Part shown: one piece after another, positions 39,201 through 54,200 of the stretch
Numbering within the stretch: position 1 is the first letter of the stretch
Layout: each line of letters starts with the position of its first letter
NCBI GenBank assembly: GCA_030765065.1
Contig: CM060989.1
Location: forward strand, 63,502,001 to 63,566,000
Source of the DNA: Deroplatys truncata
Taxonomy: Eukaryota; Arthropoda; Insecta; Mantodea; Mantidae
DNA length: 64,000 bases
Reading direction: 5' to 3'
Position numbers and translations under genes: made by a program
Notes under the pieces: generated by a model
What the model was told of the DNA's origin: nothing
Seen by the model: only the letters and a program-made list of their open reading frames with translations
Database searches by the model: none

Positions 39201-42200
39201 AAAAATTCAAACCTACGCCCAAAGTGTGTTACAAACTACGTAAAGCAACTATTATTACATATAACAATTCTTCAAGTTTGCGTAAATATATATATATTAC
39301 GCAACAACAGCAGCAAATCATCTTCAAGTTGGCTTCCAAGCGTGTAGCTAACAACAACAACAGTAAAACTTCAACAGTAGAAGAAAACAACTACTGCAAG
39401 TTGGCTCCCAATTGCAGGGCAGATAAAATAATTTACGTAATTTATTACGTAAACAAAACACCTTATCACAATACTGTAGGAAGGAAAACTTGGTTGCATG
39501 TTTTTATAGGCTCCAATTTTTGTATTAAGTTATTATGCACACTTGATCAAACAAAACGGCTGGACTCTTGAGCTATTAAATTTTTTTCAAAGTCCTTTTG
39601 AGTGAGCACGCAGTTGCCTTCTGTGTGCTGCTTTGGTTAACTCTATAATACAAGCCATAAGGCACTGATTTGGGCTACCTTCATACCGTGCTTGACATGG
39701 AGCACTGGTTAAGCTAACTTCTACACAAGCAGCTTGAGTTCGATTCTCCGTAGTGGATTGTCATCTTTTATTTTTTACAACTCGTTTTACTGCAATATAG
39801 TTAAATAATATTGCTTAAGCTACTTCATTTCACTTCCTTCCATATCTAATTACAATAACGCTGAAATTTGTGGTTATAAAATTAAATTGGCTTGAATATG
39901 AAACCTCGTCCCAACCCATAAATTAACGTCATGATGGCCATCTACTGGTATGACTGGCTACTAAACTGTATTCACTCTTAGGTTGATCCGTGGCAAAACA
40001 AACCCACGTGGTCAGTGCACTGTGGTGCAACACGGTAGCAATGCGTCCAGGAAAGTAGTTCCATGCTAATCTCTGAATTTTAGAATGAATTTATCCTTAA
40101 ATAGTATAATATTCTATACAAATACCTAAAGTACAAGTCCCATGACGCAATTCGTATGAGTCACCTGACATCCGGGTAGGCGCAGAATATTGTTTACAGC
40201 CAGAAACCAGCAGTTGTGTTTAGTATCATGGAGGACGGTGAATTTGCTCTTGTGTTTTCGTCAAATTACGTAAAGCATTAGCCGCGCAAACCACTTACTA
40301 GTGATGAATCTTTATTATAAGTTATGTGAGAAATATCCAACACTTTCCGCGAAAGAAATTGTGAAATTAACTTCTGAGTTCACCGATGTTTCGAGTACAA
40401 GTATAAACAGCGCTTGTGCAGAAAAATCTGAAACGAGAAAAGTAGTTACACCCGGAAAAAAAAAGAAAGCATATGAAATACGCGATGCAAGAATGTAGTG
40501 ATTTTAAGAAGAATGCAATTCGCGTAACAGTGCACAATTCCTTTTTTAAAATGAGCCACCAACAGTAAATAGAGTGCCGTTTCCAGAGAGCGAATAAATT
40601 AGGTTATCACATACCTGTTACTTTATTTTTCATTCGTTTATTTTAGGATTAACTACATATTATTATATGTGCAAACGTTTATTTTGTTGCAACTATCAAT
40701 CTTATCACCTTTAAACAGAATATGCTAGTCACCATTTCAGTTGTCGAAATAAGGACTCTGTTCCTTTTTGCACTACGTGCCGCTTGTACTTGCCACAAGG
40801 TCTGAAAGTGTGACAGTATTTCTAGTGTGAATGGCAGAAGGATACATTATAGCGGTGCACGGGTCACCTGGGGTTTGTTTTGATGCGGATCAACCTAAGA
40901 GTGAATACAGAGTAAATAAATGTTACATACATAAAAAATGAAGAAAACCTTTTACTCATGTCATTAAAATGAAAAAGGAAAAAAAAAGTTGAATAGCTCA
41001 CAGAGATTTAAACTTGCAACCTCAGGAGCAGTAAGCTAACTCTCTCCCACTGATCTAAGAGTGCTGTAACGAGCTTTAATCATACTCCTCTTGAGAACCA
41101 TAAATCAATAAAGTTGGTTACAAATATTCAGTGTTGAAACACTCTGAAACATGTCTGAAATCTTGTATACGAATTACTTTTTCAGATGACTTTTGTGGTT
41201 ATAGTTATGTTCCCCATTATAACTACTACAAGAATATAGGCAGTATCCTGAACAAAGCCTAGATCTCCTGAGCGCTCACAAAAGTATCCAATTCAAGCTC
41301 TGTCTCTCAGACCCCAGTCAGGTTTAAATCAACCAAGTGTTCATTAATAAGTGATTTTAAAATAAGTAAAGTCAATTTATGTTAACATGAATAAAAATCT
41401 GACGCTGCATTCACATGTCTTTCTCTACTCAATTTTCTACAAAAGCTTATTCTTATATCTACTTCTTGACAATTGAGATAACTCATTTTCTAAATAAGTT
41501 GTCATAAAACACAATATGCTACACTTACTATAGGAGGTTGAGACTGCTCTGAGCTGATGAGCTGACGATACTTGCTCATGTTGCGAGATGGATCCATGAG
41601 AAACTGAAGATCCTGGAACAACTTCTGGTACTTGCTAGGCAATTTCTCCCATGAGAGTCGTAACCTTGACACAGCTCCATGACCCAAGCCAGATATAATG
41701 GCAAACATAGAGTTGAAGTTCTTGCAGTCTTTGCACTGTCCTGTAAGCATCAACATCATTTTCAGTAAAATATGAAGTGTAAATCAGTTTCAGAGAAAGA
41801 TGACTTATTATGATCAATTACAAAAGTTGAGAAACTGTGCTATTCTTAACATTAAAGGCTAATTCACTATAGCACGAGAACCGTAACCAAAACAGAAACG
41901 AGAACCAATGCAGCATGCAAAATTTTGGTTCACAATAGCCAGTAATGAGAACAGGAATGCATATCAACGGTCATATCCATCATTAGGTGGAAGGTTGATT
42001 TCGGGCATTGGAATTCACTTTGTTTTTAACTGAAGAATGATATAAAATAAAGAGAGTTGAAGGTTGTTACACTACATCAATAAAATGTTCTTACTTGAAC
42101 GCATTTCGGGAGATGGTTTGCTCCCATCGTCAGCATGTTTTTAACTGATTTTGCCGGTTATTGTCTGGGGAATGTGTGTCTCTAGTGGTGTTCTCTGGTG

Positions 42201-45200
42201 CTGGGCTGATGAACCTCCAAAGGCTGCTGGGTTGTGGTAGTTCGAAATTCATTAGGTGATTCCTGTGTTTTATGATATGTATTTTTTCCCAGATGTCTAT
42301 CCAATTCATTGCTGCTGTTGATTGGTTTTAAGAGTTTTAGGTTTGGAGCGATTTCATGGTTTGAAGACCAGAATAGCACATCATTTCTGATCTTCAAACC
42401 ATGAAATCACTCCAAACATAAAACTCTTAAAACTGATCAACAGCAGCAATGAATTGGACATCTGGAGAAAAAAATATGTATCGCAAAACACAGGAATGAC
42501 CTAATAAATTTCGAACTAGCGCCACCCAGAGCCTTTGAATGTTCATCAGCCCAGCACCACAGAACACCACTAGCCACACACATTCCCCAGACAAAACCAG
42601 CATAATCAGTTGAAAACATGCTGACAATGGGAGCAAACCGTCTCCCGAAATGCATTCAAGTAAGAACATTTTAGTGATGTAGTGTAACAACCTTCAACTC
42701 CCTTTATTTTAAATTATGACACATCACTGTTACTAGCTTCTCAATCTTCAAAATGAATGAAGAATGATATTCTTTTAACTGCTTCCAATTTAGTTAATGT
42801 AATGCGGGTTAGCCATTGTCAAAATTCAATTGAGTAAACGTTATCTAAGTGCACATGCATTACATTTTCGATTCCTATAGTCTACCAAGCTTTCATTCTT
42901 TTATATAGTGGCCTAAGTTGTTTGTTGATAATTTCTATCTGTTTTTGAGTTCCTTGCTATATTTGCTATTGTTTTTGAGGTAATAGCCAGCTTTGAGTTG
43001 CATGTAAAAGAACTACAAATGACCCTTCACTAGAAGAACCAACTGTCAATGAATTCGCAGATGTCAGGATCTGAGGTTAAGGACACACAATGCTGCTAAT
43101 TTCTTCCATTTTCATGTTTCCAGCTTGCGACTAGAGAGCGCACCAGTGGCTGTTTCATGTCACCGCCTCCTAAAATAATCTGTTCATTGAAGAGTCTCAT
43201 ATGGATCTAGTATGCCGTGTCCAGGAATGAGAACATTAAAACTTGGCCAAGTCTTCTTTCCCGTCCTGGGAAAGCTTCCCGTCAATTGTAAAAAAAAATT
43301 AGTTTTATTTATGATTGCTCTTTTAACTAAGTGCCCCACTCTATATTGTGGCATATTAATAATTTGGGGGTTTTATTGTCATTACAGACATATTGTTGTT
43401 TTCGTCTGAGATGTCACTCCTGGCTGGGAGATTTTGCTAGCATGAGTGGTGGGGATAGCGTCTGTCGTGCGGAGTATTCCATGAGAAGCAGATAGCGCGT
43501 GCAAGCCGGCCTTTCGATTGGTCAACATCTACCCTCACCTTTCATATTTAATATTGTAGGAACCCCAAATGTTGGGAAATAAATCTAGCAATGTGTAAGT
43601 AGATTTGTGTTATGGATTTTGTAGCGTGAAAAACCCACACTCTCCTCTTAACCTCCACACCACATTTTGGTTCTCCGCAGTGGAGAGAGTAAAAATTAAT
43701 TTAACTTTTCATGTGAACCTTTAGGCCCCTACCTAGCATGTAACAATATTGGGCTTGAAAAACTGGAAATTTTGCTCAAAGGCCTCTTTATCAGGCTTGA
43801 GGTTCTTTTACATGCTGTAAATGTATGACACGGGACTACCAGCTTTACTTCCCTTCAGAAGGAAGCCATGTTAACGATTTTTATGCCTAAAAAAGTTTTG
43901 TTAACTTGTCTTAAGTTCATTTAGGAAATATCTCAACTGATCCACTTCTCATGCAAGATAATTATCTAATGTAAGAATTTGGAAAGAAATTGAACATATG
44001 CCGTCATCTTAAAAACAGAAACTCAATTTATTTTTAACCTTGTCACTTACTTGCAACTTTGATGAACTGTTTGATGATTTTTGATCTTCTGACTAGATTA
44101 GGCTCAGAACAAACTTCTGTAACTACCCAAAACATTTCTCGGTTCACCAGCTGAAAAACAAAAATGTTTCAAGTCAAAGATTTCAAATGCAATTTTTATT
44201 TTTCCTTGCTAAAGCCAGTCGTAAGATAAATCTCCTAGTTGTTTTAGTTTTTCTTTCAAATTTTCAAGTAATGAAAATCATTAACATAAATTTACAACAT
44301 AAGGGAATTTTGATGGAGACAATAGTCTCCAAAACATGTTTTGAGTGAAAACTTAGTACTTCCAGTACTTTGCACCATCATTTATGTCATAATTTACATT
44401 GACTTACTCAATTTAATTATAATAATGGGGACTTTAACGTAAGAATAGGGGAAAAAGACAAGCAGAGAAAGTAACTAAAATTATTAGAGAAAATAATGTA
44501 AAAGGGGTATAAAATTAATAAAAAAAAAAAACAAACATGAACTTAAATCTAATGTAGATCAAAAGGGTGGGGGAAGAGAAGATATATATTTGAATGCAAA
44601 GAAATAGAGATTAGGAGAAAAGAAAGTTCATGGTATGGAATGAATAGGAATAAATGGATATGGATGGTTAAAAGAAGAAAATAATGTAAATATAAATAAA
44701 TATAAGAATTACTAATTGTATTAACATGTAATAGTAACCCAAGAAGACATCTAATATGTAATAACTTAATGTTCAATAGATTAATATATTATTATTATAA
44801 CCAAAGGAGGGGAGATGATTATAAAATGGCCAGGGCCAGAAGCAGTCACTCCCAATATGATAGTAATTATTTTGGCACTCAATAAATATTACATTACATA
44901 ATTCTTATATAAACAATTCTGATAAAACTTTTTAAATTTATACAAATACACTTGTTCTCATTTAATGACAATAATGAATGCATATTTCTCCTTTTTCTTG
45001 GCATGCTCAACTTAGACCTAAATGCACATTAGAGTACATAAGTAGCAATATTAAGAAATAATACTTTAAATATTGCAGAATGCAGTAAAGATCCTGTTAC
45101 GGCTTTGTCTTTATAAATATTAAGTATATATATGTATCCTAAAAATTGGTGAAATATTTCAGATGGCATAGAATTTGGAATACGTAGAAAACCCATGCAC

Positions 45201-48200
45201 ACAGATAATTACATCAAAGCACATAGTTACAACCTCAAAGCACACAAAGAAGCAGTGTTCAACAGCATGATTCATAGATTAATCAACATCTCCCTCAACA
45301 GAACAGAATACTAAAATCTGCAGTAGAAAGCGGATTAAGCTAGGAAATGGTAGATAGGAAAATACATAAATTCAAAACATAAAAACGCATTAAGCAGGTC
45401 ACCATGCTTTTTAATACAGCAGAAAAGATCAACTTCAGGAAATTCACATACCACCCAGGTCTCTTTCACAAATTTCAGAAAATATTCAAGAATCACATCA
45501 CCACCCTGGCACCTTACAACAAATTTAGCATCAAGAATCTCATTAAAGCAAGAAAATCAGATCCCATACCCAGGACAAAAACTCAGAAATCTACCAGGTC
45601 TAATGTGAAAATTGTGAAAACGTGTACATTGAAAAAGCAAAAAGGAACATAATCACCCGCTTCAAGCGTTGTGTAAAGTTCAAACAGGCCAACAAATCAG
45701 CATTTGTTTTTTACATGTTCTGCAAAATAAACAGGTGAGTGAAGCTAGTAAGAGTGTTTAGGTTGACTCCACTTTCATCAGATGTGTTTTTTTAGATATA
45801 TGTACAACATTAAATTTGTGTGAATTGAATTCTTTTGCCAATATTTCCAAGTAAATTAATTTTTTTAAATGTTGACACAATTGACTTATTTCCAAAACAT
45901 TACTGTGCTGCTCTAGAAGTTGTGTCAAGCACACCTTCTTTTCTATAGAGGAAAACTTATGATCATCCAACATTTTAATCTACAAATGAACACCAAGAAA
46001 TGCAAATGTGTGGAAGACAGAATTCAATGAATAAAGCAATAACTGCAGAATACACAACCTCTCTAGCATTCATAGTTAATCCTTGTTCCAGAAAAGACAA
46101 AAATTATCGATCTAACAAAGGCTGTACACCACTATTTAATGGTCTTGCAGCAAGTGCCCACTCATGCTATTATCATATTCGTCGATTTCTCTGGTTATCA
46201 AAAAGAGGATGAATTCGCACTCACATCTGAGTGACAAGTTAAACATGAGTGTCCCTCAAGTATGGACTATGGACCTGACCCTTAATCTTAAGGCTGGTTC
46301 ACAACCAACGAGGATGGTAACAAGAACGAGAAAGTTGAAATACATGTATTCAAATGAGAATGTTCACAACCGATGGGAAGCCTTCCTGGGCCCCGGGAAT
46401 GGGAAAGAAGAGTTGCCCAACTTTTAACTTTCTCGTTCTCGGGCATGGCATATTAGATCCCTATTGTGCATATTAGACTCTTACTCTAGAGGTTATTCTA
46501 GGCGGCCGTGACATGAAACAGCCACTAGTGCTATCTATAGTCACAAGCTTAAAACATGAAACTGGAAGGAATTAGTAGTAAATGTGCTTCCTAACCTCAT
46601 CCCGACACTCGCAAATCTAATCAGCGTTGGTTCCTCTGGGATGATTTGTAGTTTGTTTATATGCAACTCAAAACTGGCTATTACCTACAAAACAATGGCA
46701 AAAGCTATAAAAGAACAGCTAAAACCGGTGGAAATGAAAAAAGAATAATAAACAATTTTAATGTATGCCATTAAATAAAAGAATGAAAGTTTGGCATAAG
46801 TAGAGGGATCGGAAATGCAATTAATATGCATTTAGATAATGTTTACTCTATCAAATTTTGGCGGTGGCTTGGCTAAATTGGAATTAGGTGAAAAAATGTC
46901 ATTAGTCAGTTAAAAACAAATGAAATCCCAATGTGCAAAATCGATATGCATTCCCGTTCTCGTTACTGGGCTGTTGTGAATCAAAATTTCCTGCTTCCCG
47001 TTCTTGTTTCCGTTCTGGTTACTGTGTGAACCAACCTTTAGTTGTATCTACATCACTAAAATAATTACGTACCTCTGCAAACTGTGACAGCATTGGAGTG
47101 CCATATCGGCTCTTCAGTTCAAATAGGTCATCCACATATTCTGTGCTTTCAATCTGACGAAAGATGCTGAAATCTTGCAGAGTGAGTTGTATGGCCACCT
47201 CTACAGCGTTTAGATTCAGGAAATTTACCTGACTTTCCTGTACCAATTCTGGAGCCATCTCATCCGGCACAAGAGTTTCTGTTGTGCCATTGGTTTTCAA
47301 ATAATACCTGAAAGTACAAATTCATTATAATGCAGGAAGTAACTAAAGAAGATGCAACTAAAAACAGATCAAATGCCATCCAAAGTAAAATGATACTTGA
47401 CTTAAAACAATTTTAACATTTTCTTATTATATAAAGTGTGCGGATTAGTTCTGCCAACAAAGTACACACAATTATCCTAAAAGATTACTTTAATGACTGC
47501 AAAACACTGCAGCATGTGCCGAAGTCACAGACTGAAATAAATTTAAGCAAGAAAAAATTACAAATTAATAACCAACCACTACCAGCGGGAAGTGGCAAAT
47601 ATTACATACACGTTTAATACCTTAAAGTTACTTATTGAGTAGCCCGTACACTTTGCCCATTCATATTAACAAAGGTTAACTCTTCCTCCAAGTCATCTCT
47701 GTATTTACCGTTCAATATATCTAGAGCGTTCACTTCACAAAATTCAATAAATTTATCACTTGATTTATCCTATACTTGTCTTTACTTTTCCCGAGTTGTT
47801 CCCTTCTAGAACGTGTTTCATTTCCAACAAACATATCACATTCTATATTCACATCCCCCTCCTATTCTGATATTAAAATCCCCCATTATTATGATTTCTG
47901 TATTCCCATACTTCTCTCTGAGCCTGTTCTATTTCTAAACCTATCCCGCACTTTCCTACTCTCCTCTTCTATTCTTGTTGTCTCCCTTGACGGTCCTGCT
48001 ATGTTTCTGTCTAAAACCAGTAAACTACTATTGGTTATCAACAATGCATTCTTCTCCCTCCGTTCCGTCACTCTTCGACCATGCCCCCGCTGGTAAATTT
48101 TAAGAAACAGCCCAAACTACTCTCTTGTGACTATCAATGACACAAATTGGAAATATAACAATTTTACATATGATCCATGGGTATTTAGAAAAAATTGAGA

Positions 48201-51200
48201 AAATCCTCAATAAATCTGGTATCCCATTAGCTCCTCAAAACATACAGCCTGAACAATCTGAACAAACCACTCAAAAACACAGTTCCAAATGCACTAAAAT
48301 CAGGAATCTACCAAATCAACTGCAAAAATTATGAGAAATACTAGATAGGAAAAACCAAGAGAATTTGAGCATTTGTTTGAAAGGACACCAGAAAAAATAA
48401 AACAGAAACAAACGGACAAATCTGCTGTTTCACACCATTTTTGGCCAGAGAACCACAACATTGATCAAGCCATAAAATTGCTACAACAAGTTTTCTCATC
48501 ACTAGAACTGACTATTTGGAAGAAAATATTCATTATTAAGAATACAGATGTGTGTCCCATTGAATCGTTACCACTATACTCTGCGCCAATCAAGAAGGTG
48601 AAATACAGTTACTAACCATGTGGCGGAAAGCTTTAAATGAATGGGAGGGGATGAATACGTCACAGCGGTCGTCATAGCAACCATTAGAAGGACCAATTGG
48701 AACTAAGACGTTTCCATAGCAACAATAGACGCAAATGCCGCGTTGCGATACCGTAACACGTGATTGGCATGACTAGCCGGGCGAGTGACTGTTGCAGTAA
48801 ACATGAACTGCAGTCTTATCTTCTGCTGTCGCTGCAGTTATAAACAATGTCCTCCTTTTAACCCCAGCTTGCTTATATTTTTGTATCAGTTTAGAGATTA
48901 CCTGCGCATTGAAAAGTTCTTTTGCATCATCCTATTTGTATGGTATTTGCCTTGTGTTACGTGTGTTTGTGCGTGCGTGTGTTGTGTGAGCATTTATAAT
49001 TGTGTTAACACGTTTAATGGATATTTAATAATGTCCAAAAATAGTGACAAAGAAGTGCAGCCAAACAAAAAACTGAGCACACTTGGGAACCGAATAAAAC
49101 TGTATTTGTTAAAGGTACCCCAATTAAAGGACAGGCGCGGAAAATAATATACTCTGTGAGAGAATATTTTGAAAAGGAGAAAATATTCGCCGCAATGTAC
49201 CGATGAAGGAGGGACTGAAGAAAGGTGAGCTACTGGAACTTGTGAAAGCAAACTAACTGCAGTTTCCAAGTTATGTAGTCGATGGCATTGCTGCAGCACA
49301 TGGTGACAAAATAGTTAGGTTTCCCCCTTATCATTGTCATTTTAACCCTATTGAATTAATTTGGGCTGACATAAAGGGTTATGTTGGGTGAAAGAATAAA
49401 GCTTACAGAAGAGGCACTAACAGCAGTAAAAGCTGAAAACTGGAAAAAAGCGGAGACTCATACTAAGGGCATAATAAGTGCAGCTTGGAGAAATGAAGGA
49501 GTTTTATAGGAAACTATAAACCAGCTTGTCATTTCCGTGGGGAATTCTATCAGCTCTTCAGATGATGATGATGACGACGGTGGCAACATTGTCTATCAAA
49601 TGAGCAGCAGCAACAGCAGTGATGCAAGTGATTCGGAAATCTGGCATTTTTTCCATTAGAATAAGCATTAATATGCTTATGTCTCTTCTGTTAACGCAGA
49701 TTTTTACACTGATATATTCTTGCATGTTCTATCCTCTGCACGTAGATTCATTATTTTACAATTGTCTTCGTATACAAATATAAATAATATCCGCTCTACA
49801 ATGCAGGTGCAACCCAGTTGCCTTCGACACAGTTCTAGCACGTTTCCACGTGGTCGCGATGAGTGGCAACGTCGCCTCTCTCTCTCTCTGCGGAATGTCT
49901 ATCACCTTCTTGATTGGCACCGAGTATAAGAAATGTAAATATCTCCTCACACACACGTTATAATTATGCTTTTCAGTTTGTCTTGTGTAGAAACGCTCCA
50001 AGTTTTGTGACAATGCAATTATAACACTGCACATGTGCAAGGTATGACAACACACAGTGTTAAAATGGCAGAATTCACGGTACAGCAGAAAGTGAAATGT
50101 TATTTTTGGTTAGCTGAATTGACATTCCCAATTGCAGTACAAAGAAGATTTAGGCAGGAATATGGTGCAAATGCTCCAGATCATACTATTGTGAAATGGC
50201 ATAATCAGCTGTTGGAAACAGGATCTGTGCTGAAGAAAAAGGGAAGCAGCAAACAACCAGTGTCCGCAGCTACAGTCGAAGATGTAAGGCAAGCATTTCA
50301 GCGTAGCCCAAGGAAGTCAATTCATCGGGCTAGGTATTCTGAAGACGACTGTTCACATGGTTTTCCATAAAAGACTGTGACTTAGAGTATACAAAACCCA
50401 ACTTGCGCAAAAGTTACAGCAGAATGATAAACCCAAACGGGCCAAGTTGCTACTGCACCATTATCCCGCATTTATGATGACAATGAATTCCTCAACCAAA
50501 GTGCATTCTCAGACGAAGCAACCTTTCGCACATCTGGTGAAGTGCACCGCCATAACTGTAGAATTTTGAAGAAGTTATGTTCTTCAACTTTTGTTACGTA
50601 ATGAATTACATAAACTACTTTATCTGCCCTGCAATTAAGAGCTAATTTGAAAAAGTTGGTTTGGTTACGTAATTTTACTGTTTGAATTTGCCTCGGCTGC
50701 GTCAGTCTTACTTTAGAGTCATGTTTCTTGGGTAGGGCACGGTATGACAATAATTGTAAACATCACAGAATTAAACTTTTAAATTTCACTTCTTTTCATT
50801 TAAATTCTTGCACATATAAATACAGCACAACACTTTTTAAAGAACTAACGAGTTCCTCTAACATGTCTATTAGTTTCAGAGATATTAAGGTTTCTTTTTG
50901 GTAACAATTCAACGGGACACACTGTATTATAAATTTTGAAATCCCACCATCAAGTAATTTGTTAGAGCTTTGTTATCCTACTAAAATATGGCAGCAGGGT
51001 CTAGCTAGGCTAAATGGAAGCTAGGAGAAGAGGGAAGAAGAAGGAACATGTTTCAGTCACCTAACTGCTGATGCGGACGAATGCCCTCAAAAACGTTCAC
51101 TGTTTATAATGCTTCTGTTTTTAATAGCTAACAATTAAATAAATTGATGAGAATAGAAACTTGGATGCTTAACTTACCGACTGCTGAGGCCGATACGTTC

Positions 51201-54200
51201 TGCAAGATTCTGTAGCTGATCAAGCAATCTGCTCTGCTTGATGATACCCCCTTCAGCCACTGAGACCTCACAGAGCGAAAAGTTAGAACTGGGGTCTGTA
51301 ATACCAAATTCTTGCAGTGCCAACATCACCACTTCATGTGCAGTTGTTTCCTTGTTCACCAGCAAGTATTTATAGGTCTGATCTGGTTTGTATACCTTTA
51401 AATGAGAAAAATTTTAACATGGTTAAAAAAAACTTCAATATTTCTATATAACACAAATGCAGTATTTAAGAATTATCATGCCTGCTTGACAAGCATGCAG
51501 TTGATGTGTAGCTGACTTAGGGTTGAATTCATAGTCGTCACTTATGTGTAAAGGAGATGCTTAGGCAATAAGTATTTTCTTCTGATAAGGAAACGCTTGC
51601 TGTTTGGTATACATAGACTGTACTTATATGCTCAATGCTAAACACTTACTTAGTTCCGAAACATATGTAGCAACATGGTTCAGCTGTTTCACAGCCACTC
51701 GGATGCGCGAAGGAATGTGTAAACAAACATGCAGGCCACCACATAGCCAGCCACCATTTTCATTGTTGTGTTGTTCATAACATTTGTTGAGCACGTGGTA
51801 GAAGTTTGCGAGTTTTAAATGATACATTTACTAATTAGTTAACTTTCGTTTAAAATCAGTAGATTGTAAATTTAGTTAAGGGTTTGTAGTAAGAGTTACA
51901 CAGTTACATTAGTTAGGTCAAAAACATGTCAAAAGGAAAACGTTTCAGCGAGCAGGAAAGAAACCAACTAAAATAATTGGTGCTGAGATACAAAGACATT
52001 GCATAATGCAAGCAATCAGACGCCATGTGATGTACTGACCTTAAGTGGTATTTACTCGTGGACTGTTTTAAAACTGAAAACCTGACTTTCTAGTGTTAAG
52101 TGTTAGTAGCTAGAAGTATTTACAATATGCGCACTGTGTGTATGCATACATGGAAACAAATCACAAATGCAAAAATACCCAATAACTTACAATGTTTGGC
52201 TTGTACAGCGGTTTTACACAAGAAATCGGTAAACTTCTGTTCAAGATTTTGATAACCTAACATATATTTGCGAATTAATGGTAAAGACGTGTGACTTAAG
52301 TGATTCATTGCAGTCGTAGTGATTATGCAAAATAGACAATTTGACTGGAAAAGTACTGTAGAGATGTACTTTATTTATTGCAGAAATATTTCCGCATTTT
52401 ACTTATATGATTTTGAATAAGTGCAGTGGAATCTCGTTTTCTAGGGATCTAAGGACTTTGGACAACACAAATGGGAAAACGTCTGAACAGAAAACATGTA
52501 TAGTGTCATAGCACTGAGATTCTATACATTATTTTTTCAAGTAAGCCTGTCTCACGTTGCGACTTCATAATCTCCGTTTGTTAAGGTTACGTTGTATAGC
52601 AGAGGCAATAGATTATCACAAAAACGGCTTTGGTAAACTGAGATTGCTTCTTCAATTCAGCATCCCTATGCATTTCAAGTGAATTCTGAAAATCACGCAA
52701 ATTGGTTTAACACGCAGTATAATATCTTATGAAATACCATATACTCCACAAAATTGCTATTATCGTTAACCTTCGTTGTAGATAGTTGATGCAAGATGGT
52801 GTTGGCTCTCCTTATTGCATATAAGCGGAGGTCGGAGCTTCCTTATGTGAATATGCATTTCCTTATTTGCCTGAAAGAGTAGCGTCTGTGTATTGAAAAT
52901 TGCTGCTTAAGGACTTCCTTGAAATAAGCGACAACTATGAATTCGACCCTTAATCTTACTCATCTTAGAAGTTAATCTTGTGTCAAATGATATTACAAAG
53001 GTTAAAAAACAAGCACTTTAACTGGATACAGAAGTTCTGTTTAATTAATACACCAATGAATAACATATCTCCAAACTAGTTTACAACCAATTTCCTACAC
53101 TGTGCTTAAGCACTCTTGTTTATGGTGTAGGGATACATGAGGTGAACTACAATTAATATTTACCTTTAATACATGCTCTGGAATATCTGATGATCCACGT
53201 GGATCCTCGTAACAAATGCTCATAAGGTCAGGATTGCTACGACTATGATATGGCTGCGAAGCATATGAGCTGTCATTTCCAGACATTCCGTCACTGTAAG
53301 TGTTCAAAGCTCAAACTAGAAATTTTACTTAAAGGAAATCTAATGCAAAATTACTACAAACTAAGAAACATTCCCATGATTAAAGTCGTCTTACTTTTGA
53401 ATATAATTGTCTTCATATTCATAACAAACCATTTTTCTAAAGTAACTGCTTTCATCTCCAGCTTTGGTGCGAATGGAAGCACTGGAATAGTATTCTGAAG
53501 GCATGCAGAAGGAACATGTCCACGGTTTGGGAAAATAATCACATATTCACATGTGATGAAAAAGAATGCATTCCCAATATCCAGAGCAGTTCCATCAAGA
53601 AGAAACCTAAGGACTCCACACCCAAACTAACTATACCTTTTTCACTATAAGCTGAAAGAAGTAAACAAAACCACGTGGCAAGAGAGCATCTCATTCGCTG
53701 GTGGGCAAACTACAACCTTTTCCGCTTAGCATGTTGTCTCTTCCTCTACAAAAAAACAGCTCGGTTCAGATTGTAACATTTTGTGGTAATTCTCGTGCAG
53801 AGAAATTTAAAAAATACAGTGGAATCTCGTTAGCACGTTCCTCATTAACACGTTTTCCCGTGTATTACGTTGAATTATAAAAGTCCCGGTACCAAATCAC
53901 CAAATATAATAAATAATGTTTGCTTAGTGCGTTTTCCCGGTCCCGCTTACTACGTTTGAAGTTTGACGTCCTCATTCGCTGTTTTGGCCAATCCTTGATC
54001 GGCAATTCGGCACAGTGGGAGTAGGTATTTAACACGTTCATAGTTTGACGTCCTCATTTGCTACTTTGGTCAATCCTTGGTCACGGGGTGGAAATCAGCA
54101 GCCAATCACATACATGCATTTAAATATTTGTGTGACACGATTTCTGTGGGCGGGAATGGCGGGTTAGAGAATGCTTTACCTTGACGTGGTAAACGCGGTA

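Larger units (their letters stand above)
37442..39590 (+). repeat. Repeat X (LTR-like), copy 1, carrying an IS630-like element
   Basis: Matches 62672-63640 from TGAGGCAGTATTTTAATA through CCAATCAGAGACTTG (a CCAAT box), TATAAA-like sequence and GACGCAGCCGAG. After 39190 it has short tandem-like units (CAAGTTGGCT[TC]CCAA). It behaves like a solo LTR plus leader, but no paired LTR, PBS or coding region is found. A 3' piece is inverted at 50575-50860. Confidence 0.65.
41853..43290. mobile_element. PIF/Harbinger-type MITE (family H), copy 1, split by PLE pair #3
   Basis: Starts AAGGCTAATTCACTATAGCA and runs as the inverse of 46291-47037. It is interrupted at 42031 by the inverted PLE pair. It is truncated near GGGAAAGCTTCCCGTC, so its second terminus is missing. 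Confidence 0.78.

Noticed and set aside
42182..42690. Minus-strand ORFs of 71-87 codons as genes
   Set aside because: Some of the frame is PLE C-terminal sequence in the left arm. In the right arm the same strand reads antisense.
44305..44345. Active ribozyme
   Set aside because: Stem II is present, but both conserved core blocks (CUGANGA and GAAA) are altered.
48785..49147. 120-codon plus-strand ORF as an independent secreted protein
   Set aside because: It lies between the TIRs of an IS630-like element. Only its last third, from MSKNSDKEV, fits the transposase, and the upstream hydrophobic part looks like non-coding leader.
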